In this document: positions 13,578-26,535 of the stretch, piece by piece
Layout: every line of letters begins with the position of its first letter
Position numbering within the stretch: position 1 is the stretch's first letter
Assembly (NCBI GenBank): GCA_934621485.1
Contig: CAKTUS010000007.1
Coordinates: forward strand, 1 to 57,250
Direction: 5' to 3'
Length of the DNA: 57,250 nucleotides
Origin: an uncultured Clostridia bacterium
Lineage (GTDB): Bacteria > Bacillota > Clostridia > Christensenellales > Aristaeellaceae
Position numbers and translations under genes: made by a program
The notes under the pieces: model-generated
Told to the model about the DNA's origin: nothing
What the model saw: the letters and a program-made list of their open reading frames with translations, nothing else
Databases searched by the model: none

Positions 13578-14106
13578 GACGGAAGCGGTCATGAAGGGTA
13601 TAGGCCAAGAGTCCAAAGAAACAAGGGTCCAGATGATGATGGGCTCTATCCCTCATGACGAATGGGAGTACGGCAACGAACAGGAAGCCCAAAAACGAAA
13701 GGAGGAATGGCTGAAACGCAGCGATGAAGAAATAGATAGCGTTCTTCGGGCCAATTGGCTTTACGGTGCAAATTGCATGAAGCAGGTGCTTGCCGAAGCC
13801 AAAGCGCGCGGCGGCATATCGAAACTGGAGAGAAAAGAGCCGACTAAAACGGTACCTTCGGTTCCTCAAGGGGAAGCCGTGGCCTACAGTTTGTCTTATG
13901 AGGAAGGATACTTGGAGTTTCAGCAGTTTTTGCTGCCTGGAGCGATGGATTTACGGGCAGAGAGTCTCGACAAAGATAGCCTCGACAGCGTTATGAAGAA
14001 TGTCCAGATCCTTTCGGCTGAGGCGAGCATGGAAAGCATTGCCTTCTGCTGTCAAGGCCGTTGGTATGTTTTTGATCCGAGCGACTGGCTTTTCTATATG
14101 GATTAA
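13405..14106 (+). CDS. Secreted protein, duplicated paralogue 2
   Basis: A 233-residue paralogue of the preceding gene. The signal peptide and first 58 residues are nearly identical, then the sequence diverges and is longer. The C-terminal strand keeps the pattern FCCQGRWYVFDPSDWLFYMD. The same AAGGAGG site precedes the ATG. The mosaic (conserved ends, unrelated middle) suggests either fast divergence or conversion of the 5' part. Confidence 0.75.
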   Translation: MKKIPALFLTLTLLFSIGMALAQDGAATPEEAVEKYNQAILNLDADAAIPYTQWSDQVTEAVMKGIGQESKETRVQMMMGSIPHDEWEYGNEQEAQKRKEEWLKRSDEEIDSVLRANWLYGANCMKQVLAEAKARGGISKLERKEPTKTVPSVPQGEAVAYSLSYEEGYLEFQQFLLPGAMDLRAESLDKDSLDSVMKNVQILSAEASMESIAFCCQGRWYVFDPSDWLFYMD

Positions 14107-14156
14107 GAGGGCGCGATTCCAAAGAGCCGGGCGCTCCGAAGTAACGATGCAAACCA

Positions 14157-14201
14157 AAAGGAGCTCGCTTTTCCGTGCTTGGAAAAGCGGGCTCCTTTTC
14201 T
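14157..14201. terminator. Bidirectional intrinsic terminator
   Basis: AAAAGGAGC-CGCTTTTCC arms (14157-14174) pair with GGAAAAGCG-GCTCCTTTT (14181-14199). A-runs on one side and T-runs on the other serve both the plus-strand duplicated genes and the minus-strand RNase J gene that ends at 14250. Confidence 0.85.
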
Positions 14202-14249
14202 CTGTAGCTCTCGGCCCGCCCCGCAAAGCGCTCCGGAGATTCCCCGCTG

Positions 14250-15914
14250 CTAGATTTCCATGATGATGGGCAGAATCATGGGGTTCCGTTTAATCTTATC
14301 AAAGATGTAGCGGTGCAGCTCATCCTTCAGCCGGTTTTTCAGACTCTGCCAGTCGCTGCCGTCCATCTGGCCGTAACTGAGCACAATGGACAGGGCCAGC
14401 TCGCGGCTGCACTCGATGATGTCCTCATTTTCACGCACATAGACGAAGCCGCGGCTGATGATGTCCGGGCCGGAGACCAGCGCGCCGGTATCCCGGTCGA
14501 TGGCCATAACCACAATAATCAGGCCGTCCTGGCTCAGATGCTTGCGGTCGCGCAGCACCACGTTGCCCACATCGCCGATGCCCAGGCCGTCCACCAGCAC
14601 GCCGCCGGTGGGCACCTCGCCCACAATGGCCAGGCTGTCCTGGCTCATTTCAATCACCTGACCGATTTCGGGAATAATGATGTTTTCGCTGGGAGTGCCC
14701 AGCGCGTCCGCCAGCTCGGCATGCTGCCACAGCTTGGCGTATTCGCCATGAATGGGGATGAAGTACTTGGGTTTCACCAGCACGTGCAGCAGCTTGATTT
14801 CCTCCTGGCAGGCGTGGCCGGAAACGTGCACCTCGCCCAGCTGGCCGTAAATCACGTTGGCCCCGCAGCGGTACAGCTGGTTGATAACGCGGGCCACAGG
14901 CTTTTCGTTGCCGGGAATGGGATGGGCGGAGAGAATCACCATATCGGTGGAGCGGATTTGCAGCTTGCGGTGCTCGCCGTAGGCCATGCGGGTCAGGCCG
15001 GCCATGGCCTCGCCCTGGCTGCCGGTGGTTACCACCAGGATTTCCTCATCCGGGTAGTTGTCCAAATCATCCACGTCAATCAGGTTTTCCTCGGGAATGG
15101 TCAATTCCCCGATACTCATGGCCACGCGGGTTACGTTCACCATGCTGCGGCCCACAAAGCACACCTTGCGGCCAAACATGGCGGCAGAGTCCACCACCAT
15201 TTGAACGCGGTGAATGTTGGAGGCGAACATGGCCACGATGCAGCGGCCCTTGGCCTGCTGGAACATGTCGATGAAGGTTTGCCCGATTTTGGTTTCGGAC
15301 ATGGTGTAGCCCTTGCGCTCAATGTTGGTGGATTCGCACAGGAAGGCCAGCACGCCCTTGGCGCCCAGCTCGGCAAAGCCGGCCAGGTCGGTTACCTCGC
15401 CGTCGATGGGGGTGAAGTCCACCTTAAAGTCGCCGCTGAACACCACGGTGCCCGCAGGACAGGTGATGGCCAGGGCTACGGCTCCGGCAATGGAGTGGTT
15501 TACGTGCAGAAAACGCACGGTGAAGCAGCCCAACTGAATTACGTCCCGGGGCTTAATCACATTGAGCTGCACGCCGGCGATGCGGTGTTCCTTCAGCTTC
15601 AGGTCTACCAGCGCCAGGGTCAGCTTGGTGCCGTACAGAGGCATGGGTACCTGGCGCAGCACATAGGGTGTTGCGCCGATATGGTCCTCATGCCCGTGGG
15701 TCAGCAGCATGCCGCGAATCCGTTCCCGGTTTTTAATCAGGTAGGTTACGTCGGGGATGACCAAATCTACCCCCAGCATATCTTCCTTGGGGAAAATGGA
15801 CCCACAGTCCACAACCAGCATGTCGTCGCCGTATTCCACAACGGTGATGTTTTTGCCAAACTCGTCTACGCCTCCCAAGGGGATGATGCGCAGCTTCTGC
15901 GAGGTTTCGGCCAT
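14250..15914 (-). CDS. rnj: Ribonuclease J
   Basis: A 554-residue metallo-beta-lactamase/beta-CASP ribonuclease with 5'-3' exonuclease and endonuclease activity in mRNA decay and rRNA maturation. The zinc motif HGHEDH is at residues 73-78, GDFKVD follows in the beta-lactamase core, and the beta-CASP part holds SGHACQEE and PIHGEY. The length equals RNase J1/J2. GGAGGCTCCA precedes the ATG at 15914; the frame stays open further up but lacks a site. A minus-strand TATACT at 16126-16121 is a possible -10, giving a leader of about 200 nt. Confidence 0.96.
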   Translation of the reverse strand: MAETSQKLRIIPLGGVDEFGKNITVVEYGDDMLVVDCGSIFPKEDMLGVDLVIPDVTYLIKNRERIRGMLLTHGHEDHIGATPYVLRQVPMPLYGTKLTLALVDLKLKEHRIAGVQLNVIKPRDVIQLGCFTVRFLHVNHSIAGAVALAITCPAGTVVFSGDFKVDFTPIDGEVTDLAGFAELGAKGVLAFLCESTNIERKGYTMSETKIGQTFIDMFQQAKGRCIVAMFASNIHRVQMVVDSAAMFGRKVCFVGRSMVNVTRVAMSIGELTIPEENLIDVDDLDNYPDEEILVVTTGSQGEAMAGLTRMAYGEHRKLQIRSTDMVILSAHPIPGNEKPVARVINQLYRCGANVIYGQLGEVHVSGHACQEEIKLLHVLVKPKYFIPIHGEYAKLWQHAELADALGTPSENIIIPEIGQVIEMSQDSLAIVGEVPTGGVLVDGLGIGDVGNVVLRDRKHLSQDGLIIVVMAIDRDTGALVSGPDIISRGFVYVRENEDIIECSRELALSIVLSYGQMDGSDWQSLKNRLKDELHRYIFDKIKRNPMILPIIMEI

Positions 15915-16246
15915 TGGAGCCTCCTTCTGCGAGCCAATTGCTCGTCGGTTAAATGGGATATCAAGGAGGATGAGCGCGTGAGAACACGCGGCCACGCCTT
16001 ATATCTGATGGGCTTGAAGCGGAAAAGTCTGGAAACGATGCGTTTCACAAAAACAGCGATTACGCAACTCGCCCGGTTTTAGGAAAAGCGTATAAAACTG
16101 TTTTCCCGCATAACAACGTTAGTATAACACAAAAAAAGCACTTTGAATAGAGAAATACTGGGCGTTTTCTGTACAAGTTTTCAATTTTTTACATGCGAAG
16201 CTTTGCAAAAGTCGCTCTCCGAACGTTCGGTTTTTGCAAAAGCGGC

Positions 16247-16684
16247 TTATTGCTGACAGCCCAGATCCTGCATTTCCGGTTTTTGAGCGTACACGGCGTC
16301 TACCCGCGGGGCCCATTCGGGCTTTCCGCCAATCCGTTTTTCCGATAGCCGCAGCGCGCCCAGCCCCGCCAGTAGCCCAACGGCGCAGCCCAGAACCGTA
16401 AAGCCCTCCTGCCCGCCGGACAGCAGGTAGCCTGCCGCCAGACCCAGGAAAAACAGCAAGAGAGGTATGGCATAAGCCAGAGTGGTTGCAAACAGAAAGC
16501 GGCTGTCAGGCAAAACCACGCGTACCCAGTTTCCCACGGCGCAGTCGGCCTTTAGCCGGATGACGCCGGTCTGGTTCAGATGACCGCAGGCGCCGCACTT
16601 GGCGCAGGCGTCCGGGCGTACATAGGCGATGGTGGCCGTGCCCGTGTTTTCATCATATGCCACGACCTGCCCAAATTTGACCAT
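16247..16684 (-). CDS. RseC/SoxR-reducing-system family protein
   Basis: A 145-residue inner-membrane protein of the RseC/MucC family. Cys27, Cys30 and Cys33 in PDACAKCGACG form the typical N-terminal cysteine cluster, followed by two transmembrane helices (about residues 70-88 and 92-110) and a short cytosolic tail. Family members accompany Rnf/Rsx electron-transport complexes, but no rnf gene is here. GGAGGCGGCGGAA precedes the ATG. It is divergent from rpoB. Confidence 0.85.
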   Translation of the reverse strand: MVKFGQVVAYDENTGTATIAYVRPDACAKCGACGHLNQTGVIRLKADCAVGNWVRVVLPDSRFLFATTLAYAIPLLLFFLGLAAGYLLSGGQEGFTVLGCAVGLLAGLGALRLSEKRIGGKPEWAPRVDAVYAQKPEMQDLGCQQ

Positions 16685-16731
16685 TTCCGCCGCCTCCCCA
16701 TGGGTTGATATATGGAAAAGTATCATGAATT

Positions 16732-16773
16732 TTCCCCATGTGTATTGACACATGGGGAATCAGGCGTTATAAT
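16732..16773 (+). promoter_or_regulatory. rpoB promoter overlapped by a perfect 12-bp inverted repeat
   Basis: TTGACA (16745-16750), a 17-bp spacer and TATAAT (16768-16773) match the sigma-A consensus perfectly. TTCCCCATGTGT (16732-16743) and ACACATGGGGAA (16748-16759) form a perfect inverted repeat with a 4-bp centre, so the -35 and half the spacer lie inside a 28-bp operator-like palindrome. The mRNA leader would be about 155 nt. Confidence 0.85.
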
Positions 16774-16934
16774 TTAAACTTGCATCAGTATCGTTACTGT
16801 GCGAAGCTGTACCCACCCGTTATGAGGTATTGTACATGCCCGGCGGGAAAAATGCAACAGGAAATTTTCTGAAAGCGGCGGGGCGGCGTTTCGCTTGGAA
16901 CATACATGCGAGAACATAAGGGGTGATGGCATTT

Positions 16935-19900
16935 ATGGTGCATGAGGTTCAAATGGGGAAGCTGAGGAAACGACAGAGCTTTTCTCACGTCGAAGAGATC
17001 CTTGACATGCCGGATCTGATTGAGGTGCAGAAAAACTCCTACCGCCGTTTTCTGGACGTCGACCTTCGCGAGGTGCTGGACGACGTATCTCCAATCGTTG
17101 ACTACACCGAGAACTTGTCCCTCGAATTTGTCGATTATTCTTTGGACGAGCCCAAAAACAGCGTGGAGCGCTGCAAGGAACGCGACATGACCTATGCCGC
17201 GCCCCTGAAGGTTTTTGTTCGCCTGAAGAACCGGGAAACCGGTGAAATTAAGGAAAACGACGTCTTTATGGGCGACTTCCCCCTCATGACCGATTACGGC
17301 ACCTTTATTATCAACGGCGCCGAGCGCGTCATTGTCAGCCAGCTGGTTCGTTCGCCCGGCGTGTATTATGAAGACCAGATTGACAAATCCGGCAAGCATT
17401 TGTTTTCCACCACGGTTATTCCCAACCGCGGCGCCTGGCTGGAGTATGAAACCGACTCCAACGAAGTGCTGTGGGTGCGCATCGACCGGGCCCGCAAGCT
17501 GCCCCTGACGCTGATTTTGCGCGCCCTGGGCTACGGCACCGATCAGGAAATCGTGAATTTGCTGGGCGCAGACGAACGCCTGATGGTAACCCTGCAGCGC
17601 GGCGACAACGCCAAGAGCCGCGATGAGGGCCTGATTGAAATTTACAAGCGCCAAAAGCCCGGCGAGCCCCCCACGCGGGAAAGCGCCCAGAGCCTGTTCA
17701 ACTCGCTGTTTTTCGATCCCAAGCGCTACGACCTGATGCGCGTGGGCCGCTACAAGTTCAACAAAAAGCTGTCCCTGGCCCTGCGGATTCAGGACCGGGT
17801 GGCTGCGGAAGACATTGTGAACATTCAGACCGGCGAAGTCATGGTCAAGGCGGGCGAAACCATTTCCAAGACCATGGCCCGCGACATTCAGAACAGCGGC
17901 CTGAACAGCGTGGAAATTCAGCTGGAAAACGGCAAGACGCACAAGGTGGTGGGCAACCACTTCGTGGACGCCGCCAAGTACCTGCCCTTCGATCCCAAAG
18001 AGGCCGGCGTGCAGGAGAATGTGCTGTATCCCGTGCTCAAGGAAATCATGGAAAGCTGCTCCACGGAGGATGAACTGAAGGAAATGGTGCACGCCCGCGT
18101 GCACGACCTGGTGCCCAAGCACATTATTACCGAGGACATCGTGGCCTCCATCAGCTATCTGCTGGGCCTGCCCTACGGCGTGGGCTTTGTGGACGATATC
18201 GACCATCTGGGCAACCGCCGCCTGCGCAGCGTGGGCGAGCTGCTCCAGAACCAGATTCGTATCGGCCTGAGCCGTCTGGAGCGTGTGGTGCGCGAGCGCA
18301 TGGCCACCCAGAGCGACGTGGATGAAGCCCGTCCCGGCGATTTGATTAACATCCGCCCCGTCAGCGCGGCCATCAAGGAGTTTTTTGGTTCCAGCCAGCT
18401 GAGCCAGTTCATGGACCAGCCCAACCCCCTGGCCGAATTGACCCACAAGCGCCGTCTGAGCGCCCTGGGCCCCGGCGGCTTGAACCGCGACCGCGCCTCC
18501 TTCGAGGTGCGCGACGTGCACTACAGCCACTACGCCCGTATCTGCCCCATCGAGACGCCTGAAGGCCCCAACATCGGTCTGATAGGTTCTCTGGCGACCT
18601 ACGCGCGTATCAACGAATACGGCTTTATCGAGGCCCCCTACCGCGTGGTGGACCCCGAAACCCATCGGGTAACCGATCAGGTGGTGTACCTGACCGCCGA
18701 TGAAGAGGACTTCTACAAGGTGGCCGAGGCCAAAACGCCCTGCAACGGGGACGGCTCCTTCACTCAGGAATACGTGACCGTTCGCGATAAGGACGAAATC
18801 ATTCAGGTGCCCCGCGAGCAGGTGGACCTGGTGGACGTGAGCCCCCGCCAGATTGTATCCGTAGCCACCGCCATGATTCCCTTCCTGGAAAACGACGACG
18901 CTACCCGCGCGCTGATGGGCTCCAACATGCAGCGCCAGGCCGTGCCCCTGCTGGTGCCGGAAGCGCCCTTCGTGGGTACCGGCATGGAATACAAGGCCGC
19001 CCACGACAGCGGCGTGGTCATCCTGGCCAAGGAAGACGGCGTTGTGAAGAAGGTGGCCGGCGATCGGGTGGTCATTAAGGACAACCTGGGCGGCGAGCAC
19101 ACCTACAAGCTGAGCAAGTTTGCCCGCAGCAACCAGGGCACCTGCATCAATCAGCGGCCCCGCGTGAAGGCGGGCCAGGTCATTGAAAAGGGCGACCTGC
19201 TGGCCGACGGCCCCTCCACGGAAAAGGGCGAAATCGGTCTGGGCCGCAATGTGCTCATCGGCTTCATGACCTGGGAAGGCTACAACTACGAGGACGCCGT
19301 GCTCATCAGTGAAAAACTGGTGAAGGAGGACGTGTATACCTCCATTCACATCGAGGAGTTTGAATCCGAGGCGCGGGAAACCAAGCTGGGCCCCGAGGAA
19401 ATCACCCGCGATATTCCCAACATCGGCGACGACGCCGTGAAGGATCTGGATGAGGACGGCATCGTGCGCATCGGCGCGGAAGTCCGTGCGGGCGACATTC
19501 TGGTGGGTAAGGTAACGCCCAAGGGCGAAACCGACCTGACCGCCGAGGAGCGCCTGCTGCGCGCCATCTTTGGCGAAAAGGCCCGCGAGGTGCGCGACAC
19601 CTCCCTGCGCGTGCCTCACGGCGAGGGCGGCATCGTGGTGGATGTGAAGATCTTCACCCGCGAAAACAAGGACGAGCTGAGCCCCGGCGTGAACATGATG
19701 GTTCGCGTGTACATTGCTCAGAAGCGCAAAATCAGCGTGGGCGACAAGATGGCCGGCCGCCACGGCAACAAGGGCGTTGTCAGCCGCATCCTGCGCGAAG
19801 AGGATATGCCTTTCCTGCCGGACGGCACCCCCCTGCAAATTTTGCTGAACCCCATGGGCGTGCCCAGTCGTATGAACCTGGGCCAGGTGCTGGAAGTGCA

Positions 19901-20726
19901 CCTGGGCTTGGCCGCCAAGGCTTTGGGCTGGCATGTGGCCACACCTGTGTTCGACGGCGCCACCTTCTACGATATCGAGCAGCTGCTGGGCCGGGCCAGC
20001 GAGGTGCCGGGCTACGAGTTCCTGAAAACCGAGGACGGCAGCCTGCCCACCGGCAAGGTGCAGCTGTATGACGGCCGCACCGGCGAGCCCTTTGAAAACA
20101 AGGTCACCGTGGGCTATATGTACTTCCTGAAACTGCACCACCTGGTGGACGACAAGATGCATGCCCGCTCCGTGGGCCCCTACAGCCTGGTGACGCAGCA
20201 GCCTCTGGGCGGCAAGGCTCAGTTCGGCGGCCAGCGCTTTGGCGAAATGGAAGTCTGGGCTCTGGAAGCCTACGGCGCCGCCAACACCCTGCAGGAAATT
20301 CTGACGGTGAAGAGCGACGATATCGTGGGCCGTGTGAAGACCTATGAGGCCATCGTCAAGGGTACCAACATTCCCGCTCCCGGCGTGCCGGAAAGCTTTA
20401 AGGTGCTCATTAAGGAACTGAAGTCCCTGGCACTGGATATCAAGGTGCTGGACGCCGACAAGAACGAAATCATCATCCGCGAGCTGGATGATGACGACGA
20501 TCTGGATATGGACGCTTCTTCCTCCGGCCGCTATGAAGAGGAAGATGAAGCCCGTCAGGATGCTCCCGCCGGCGAGGATGAATCCGCCGAGGAAGACGAC
20601 GAGGACGTGGATGTGGACTTCAGCTTGGACGACGATGATTTGGACGACTTTGACATGGATCTCGGCGACAACGATCTGGGCGGCCTGGATACCGATTCCG
20701 GCGACCTGCCAGAGGATGACGAGTAA
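16935..20726 (+). CDS. rpoB: DNA-directed RNA polymerase subunit beta
   Basis: The catalytic beta subunit, 1263 residues. Start MVHEVQMGKLRKRQSFSHVE matches the family start MVHPVQ...; ATG 16935 is preferred over GTG 16923 or ATG 16926, which lie too close to the AAGGGG site. The rifampicin region (FFGSSQLSQFMDQPNPLAEL and THKRRLSALGPGGL) is wild type in sequence, so no classical resistance change is seen. KMAGRHGNKG and the C-terminal clamp-contact motif GGKAQFGGQRFGEMEVWAL are intact. About 80 residues after the normal end (from about 1183) form an acidic tail in which about half the residues are Asp or Glu. Confidence 0.98.
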   Translation: MVHEVQMGKLRKRQSFSHVEEILDMPDLIEVQKNSYRRFLDVDLREVLDDVSPIVDYTENLSLEFVDYSLDEPKNSVERCKERDMTYAAPLKVFVRLKNRETGEIKENDVFMGDFPLMTDYGTFIINGAERVIVSQLVRSPGVYYEDQIDKSGKHLFSTTVIPNRGAWLEYETDSNEVLWVRIDRARKLPLTLILRALGYGTDQEIVNLLGADERLMVTLQRGDNAKSRDEGLIEIYKRQKPGEPPTRESAQSLFNSLFFDPKRYDLMRVGRYKFNKKLSLALRIQDRVAAEDIVNIQTGEVMVKAGETISKTMARDIQNSGLNSVEIQLENGKTHKVVGNHFVDAAKYLPFDPKEAGVQENVLYPVLKEIMESCSTEDELKEMVHARVHDLVPKHIITEDIVASISYLLGLPYGVGFVDDIDHLGNRRLRSVGELLQNQIRIGLSRLERVVRERMATQSDVDEARPGDLINIRPVSAAIKEFFGSSQLSQFMDQPNPLAELTHKRRLSALGPGGLNRDRASFEVRDVHYSHYARICPIETPEGPNIGLIGSLATYARINEYGFIEAPYRVVDPETHRVTDQVVYLTADEEDFYKVAEAKTPCNGDGSFTQEYVTVRDKDEIIQVPREQVDLVDVSPRQIVSVATAMIPFLENDDATRALMGSNMQRQAVPLLVPEAPFVGTGMEYKAAHDSGVVILAKEDGVVKKVAGDRVVIKDNLGGEHTYKLSKFARSNQGTCINQRPRVKAGQVIEKGDLLADGPSTEKGEIGLGRNVLIGFMTWEGYNYEDAVLISEKLVKEDVYTSIHIEEFESEARETKLGPEEITRDIPNIGDDAVKDLDEDGIVRIGAEVRAGDILVGKVTPKGETDLTAEERLLRAIFGEKAREVRDTSLRVPHGEGGIVVDVKIFTRENKDELSPGVNMMVRVYIAQKRKISVGDKMAGRHGNKGVVSRILREEDMPFLPDGTPLQILLNPMGVPSRMNLGQVLEVHLGLAAKALGWHVATPVFDGATFYDIEQLLGRASEVPGYEFLKTEDGSLPTGKVQLYDGRTGEPFENKVTVGYMYFLKLHHLVDDKMHARSVGPYSLVTQQPLGGKAQFGGQRFGEMEVWALEAYGAANTLQEILTVKSDDIVGRVKTYEAIVKGTNIPAPGVPESFKVLIKELKSLALDIKVLDADKNEIIIRELDDDDDLDMDASSSGRYEEEDEARQDAPAGEDESAEEDDEDVDVDFSLDDDDLDDFDMDLGDNDLGGLDTDSGDLPEDDE

Positions 20727-20765
20727 GCTGAACCTGCCTCATAAACCGAAAGGGAGTGCCGAATT

Positions 20766-24329
<3,564 letters not shown>

Positions 24330-24345
24330 GCAGGGGTAATCAAAA

Positions 24346-24386
24346 GCCGTTCGATTTTCCGCCTCCGGGAAATCGAACGGCTTTTT
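24346..24386 (+). terminator. Terminator of the rpoBC transcript
   Basis: GCCGTTCGATTTTCC pairs with GGAAATCGAACGGC and is followed by TTTTT. It ends 27 bp before the convergent gerC stop. Confidence 0.92.
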
Positions 24387-24415
24387 GCGAAACTTTTCAA
24401 AGCAGAGACAGGTCG

Positions 24416-25453
24416 TTACTGCACGAGCAATTCCGCCTGAGCAAACCAGGAGCGGTAATCGAAAGCGTTTCGCTCGTCATCCGAGCGAAAGGGCAGTTCA
24501 GCGGAAAAACCCATCAAATCGCAGCCCATTTGCCGCAGCTTTTCCAGGGTTTCCTGAAGTTCCTGGCGGTAGGGGGCCAGGGCTTCATTGGTTTCCAGCG
24601 TTACGCTCATGCCCTGCTCCGAAAAATGCACGTGCCGCTTTGCCTGGCCAATGGCAATCAGCATCAGCTGGGTTTGCCGGGCGTTCAGCACCCCGCGCAC
24701 CCGGTCCTGCGCCACCACGGCAGAGCCCAGATACTCCACCGGGTTTAGCCCCTCCCGCGGCAGCATGCCGGCCATTGCGCCGTCAGGCAGCAAATCGCCG
24801 GACCATGGCTCGCCGATGGCGACGGCAGGCTCAGCGTCCAGGTTGCTTTGATTGGATTGCTGCGCTTCCTCTACGACAGGGTTTACGGCGCACAGCCCCA
24901 GCAGCAGGTCGTCCAGCGGGTCGGCCATGCGCTGTACGCAGGCGGCCAACGTGCTTTTTGGCAGGCGGTTTTCCTGGCTCAGCCGCTGAAACAGCAGGTT
25001 CAGATGGTTGCTCAGACGCATGCCAAAGTCCGGCTGCTGAGCCTCCATCGCTTGCCGGGCCTGGCCGACGGCAACCATTACCTGGGCGTTGGGGCGCATG
25101 GTGGGCAGGTTCAGCAGCCAGCTCAGCATGGGCCGCAAGGGCTGGGTGGTGGATAGCTCATAGCTCACCAGACACAGGCGCACCTGACAGAAATTCAGGG
25201 GGAACGGGGTGGAGGCGGCCAGCAGGTCCAAAGCCTCCTGCGGGCTTGCGCCGGTGGCCGTCAGAATATCGTATACGGGTTTAGCGTCGCCTATCACATT
25301 TTCAGGGGCCTGAACGCCCACGGTGTAGCGGCCGTCCGTTTCCAAATCCAGGCTGATGCACAGGGGATAGATTTCACGCTCCAGCATGCCGTAGTCGCAG
25401 GCGGTCAGCAGCGGCAAGCATAAGCATAGACAACAAATCTTAACCCATCTCAT
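24416..25453 (-). CDS. gerC: Spore germination lipoprotein GerC
   Basis: A 345-residue Ger(x)C family lipoprotein, the C subunit of the GerA-type nutrient receptor in the spore inner membrane. Signal and lipobox LPLLTAC with lipidated Cys19, then CDYGMLEREIYPLCISLDLE as in family members ('re.....giglD'). The C-terminal third (KRHVHFSEQGMSVTLETNEA) fits domain 3. The ATG at 25453 overlaps the stop of gerB (ATGA). Last gene of the operon. Confidence 0.9.
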   Translation of the reverse strand: MRWVKICCLCLCLPLLTACDYGMLEREIYPLCISLDLETDGRYTVGVQAPENVIGDAKPVYDILTATGASPQEALDLLAASTPFPLNFCQVRLCLVSYELSTTQPLRPMLSWLLNLPTMRPNAQVMVAVGQARQAMEAQQPDFGMRLSNHLNLLFQRLSQENRLPKSTLAACVQRMADPLDDLLLGLCAVNPVVEEAQQSNQSNLDAEPAVAIGEPWSGDLLPDGAMAGMLPREGLNPVEYLGSAVVAQDRVRGVLNARQTQLMLIAIGQAKRHVHFSEQGMSVTLETNEALAPYRQELQETLEKLRQMGCDLMGFSAELPFRSDDERNAFDYRSWFAQAELLVQ

Positions 25454-26535
25454 GACGTTTTCCGATCCTTTCCCATGGATATGACCCATAGGGCCGCGCC
25501 GCATAGCAGGCTGACGGCTCCGCGCCAGGGCAGCACCCGGCTCAGCAGCGGAATGAACCCATCCCGCCACAACAGAAGCCCCACTATGCCGGGAAGCAGC
25601 AGCGCCAGCGGCCACAAGTTTCGCGGCGCATGGGGCAAGGCGCGTTCCAGCAGCAGCCGCCCGGTATACAGGCAGCCGGTGAGGGACAGAGGAAGCAGCA
25701 ATAGCCATAGCACGCCGGAAATCTCAAAAACCACCACATTTTGTGCATGGCGGGCCAGAGCGGTGAGCTGCGCGCCGCCGTCCAGCACATCGCCGGGGGC
25801 CCAGGGACGCACCATTCCGTACCACAGCGCCCAGACCATCAGCGCCAGCCAGGGCAGCAGCGTCCACAGAATACTGCGCTTCTTTTCAAGCGGCACATCG
25901 GTCAGGTATTGGCCGTTTCCGCCCCACAGGCAGCCGCAGCCGCTAAGAGCGCCCAGGCCAATGGCGGGCCATCCGGGTCCCAGCAGGGGATGCAGGCGGC
26001 TTTGGCTGGCGGATGCGCCCAGCGCCAGGGTTCCCAGCAAAAACAGGGGCAGAATCAGCCCGCAAAGCGCCTGACAGCCGTAGGGAACGCCGTTTGCACC
26101 GCTGATCCAAACCGCGCACAGGCATAGGATTGCCGGAGCAACCGCGCAAATCCAAAAGGGGTATTCGGGAATCAGATGGCTGATATACTCGGCCAGGGCG
26201 CAAAGCAGCAGAGCGCCGTCCGCTGCCAGACACAGGGTAAGCGGCAGCGCCGCCAGTCGGCCCGCATGGGTTTTCAGCGCCCCCTGGCCTGCACGCCATA
26301 GCCCCCACAGCGCCAGCAGCGGGGCCAGCAGCAGCAGGGCGGACAGCCACACGGACTGGCGCAAGGCGTCGTAGCCGTAAAAGGTGACCCAAAGCAGCAT
26401 TTGCGCGGCGGTTTGCAGGGCGGCCGTTATCCGCAGAGCCGTTTGCAGGCTTTGCCGCCGTTGCCGGGCGGCGGCGGACGGCGTGTGCACGTCGGTATGG
26501 GTGCGCATTTTTTTATGCAGCCAGTTCGCCATCAT
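25450..26535 (-). CDS. gerB: Spore germination permease GerB
   Basis: A 361-residue endospore-germination permease (APC superfamily), the B subunit that binds the germinant. Roughly ten transmembrane helices are visible, with the conserved early TM2-3 region replaced by a shorter Arg/Gln-rich start (HTPSAAARQRRQSLQTALRI), so similarity at the N-terminus is weak. It lies between gerA and gerC with 4-bp overlaps at both ends, which fixes its identity. Confidence 0.85.
   Translation of the reverse strand: MMANWLHKKMRTHTDVHTPSAAARQRRQSLQTALRITAALQTAAQMLLWVTFYGYDALRQSVWLSALLLLAPLLALWGLWRAGQGALKTHAGRLAALPLTLCLAADGALLLCALAEYISHLIPEYPFWICAVAPAILCLCAVWISGANGVPYGCQALCGLILPLFLLGTLALGASASQSRLHPLLGPGWPAIGLGALSGCGCLWGGNGQYLTDVPLEKKRSILWTLLPWLALMVWALWYGMVRPWAPGDVLDGGAQLTALARHAQNVVVFEISGVLWLLLLPLSLTGCLYTGRLLLERALPHAPRNLWPLALLLPGIVGLLLWRDGFIPLLSRVLPWRGAVSLLCGAALWVISMGKDRKTS

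Noticed and set aside
14313..16082. Long plus-strand frame opposite RNase J
   Set aside because: His/Gln/Ala-rich shadow of the ribonuclease gene on the other strand.
16794..20162. Open frame of over 1100 codons on the minus strand opposite rpoB, and one of about 900 codons opposite rpoC
   Set aside because: They are Gln/His/Val/Ala-rich antisense frames produced by strong codon bias of highly expressed genes, with no family resemblance or ribosome binding site.
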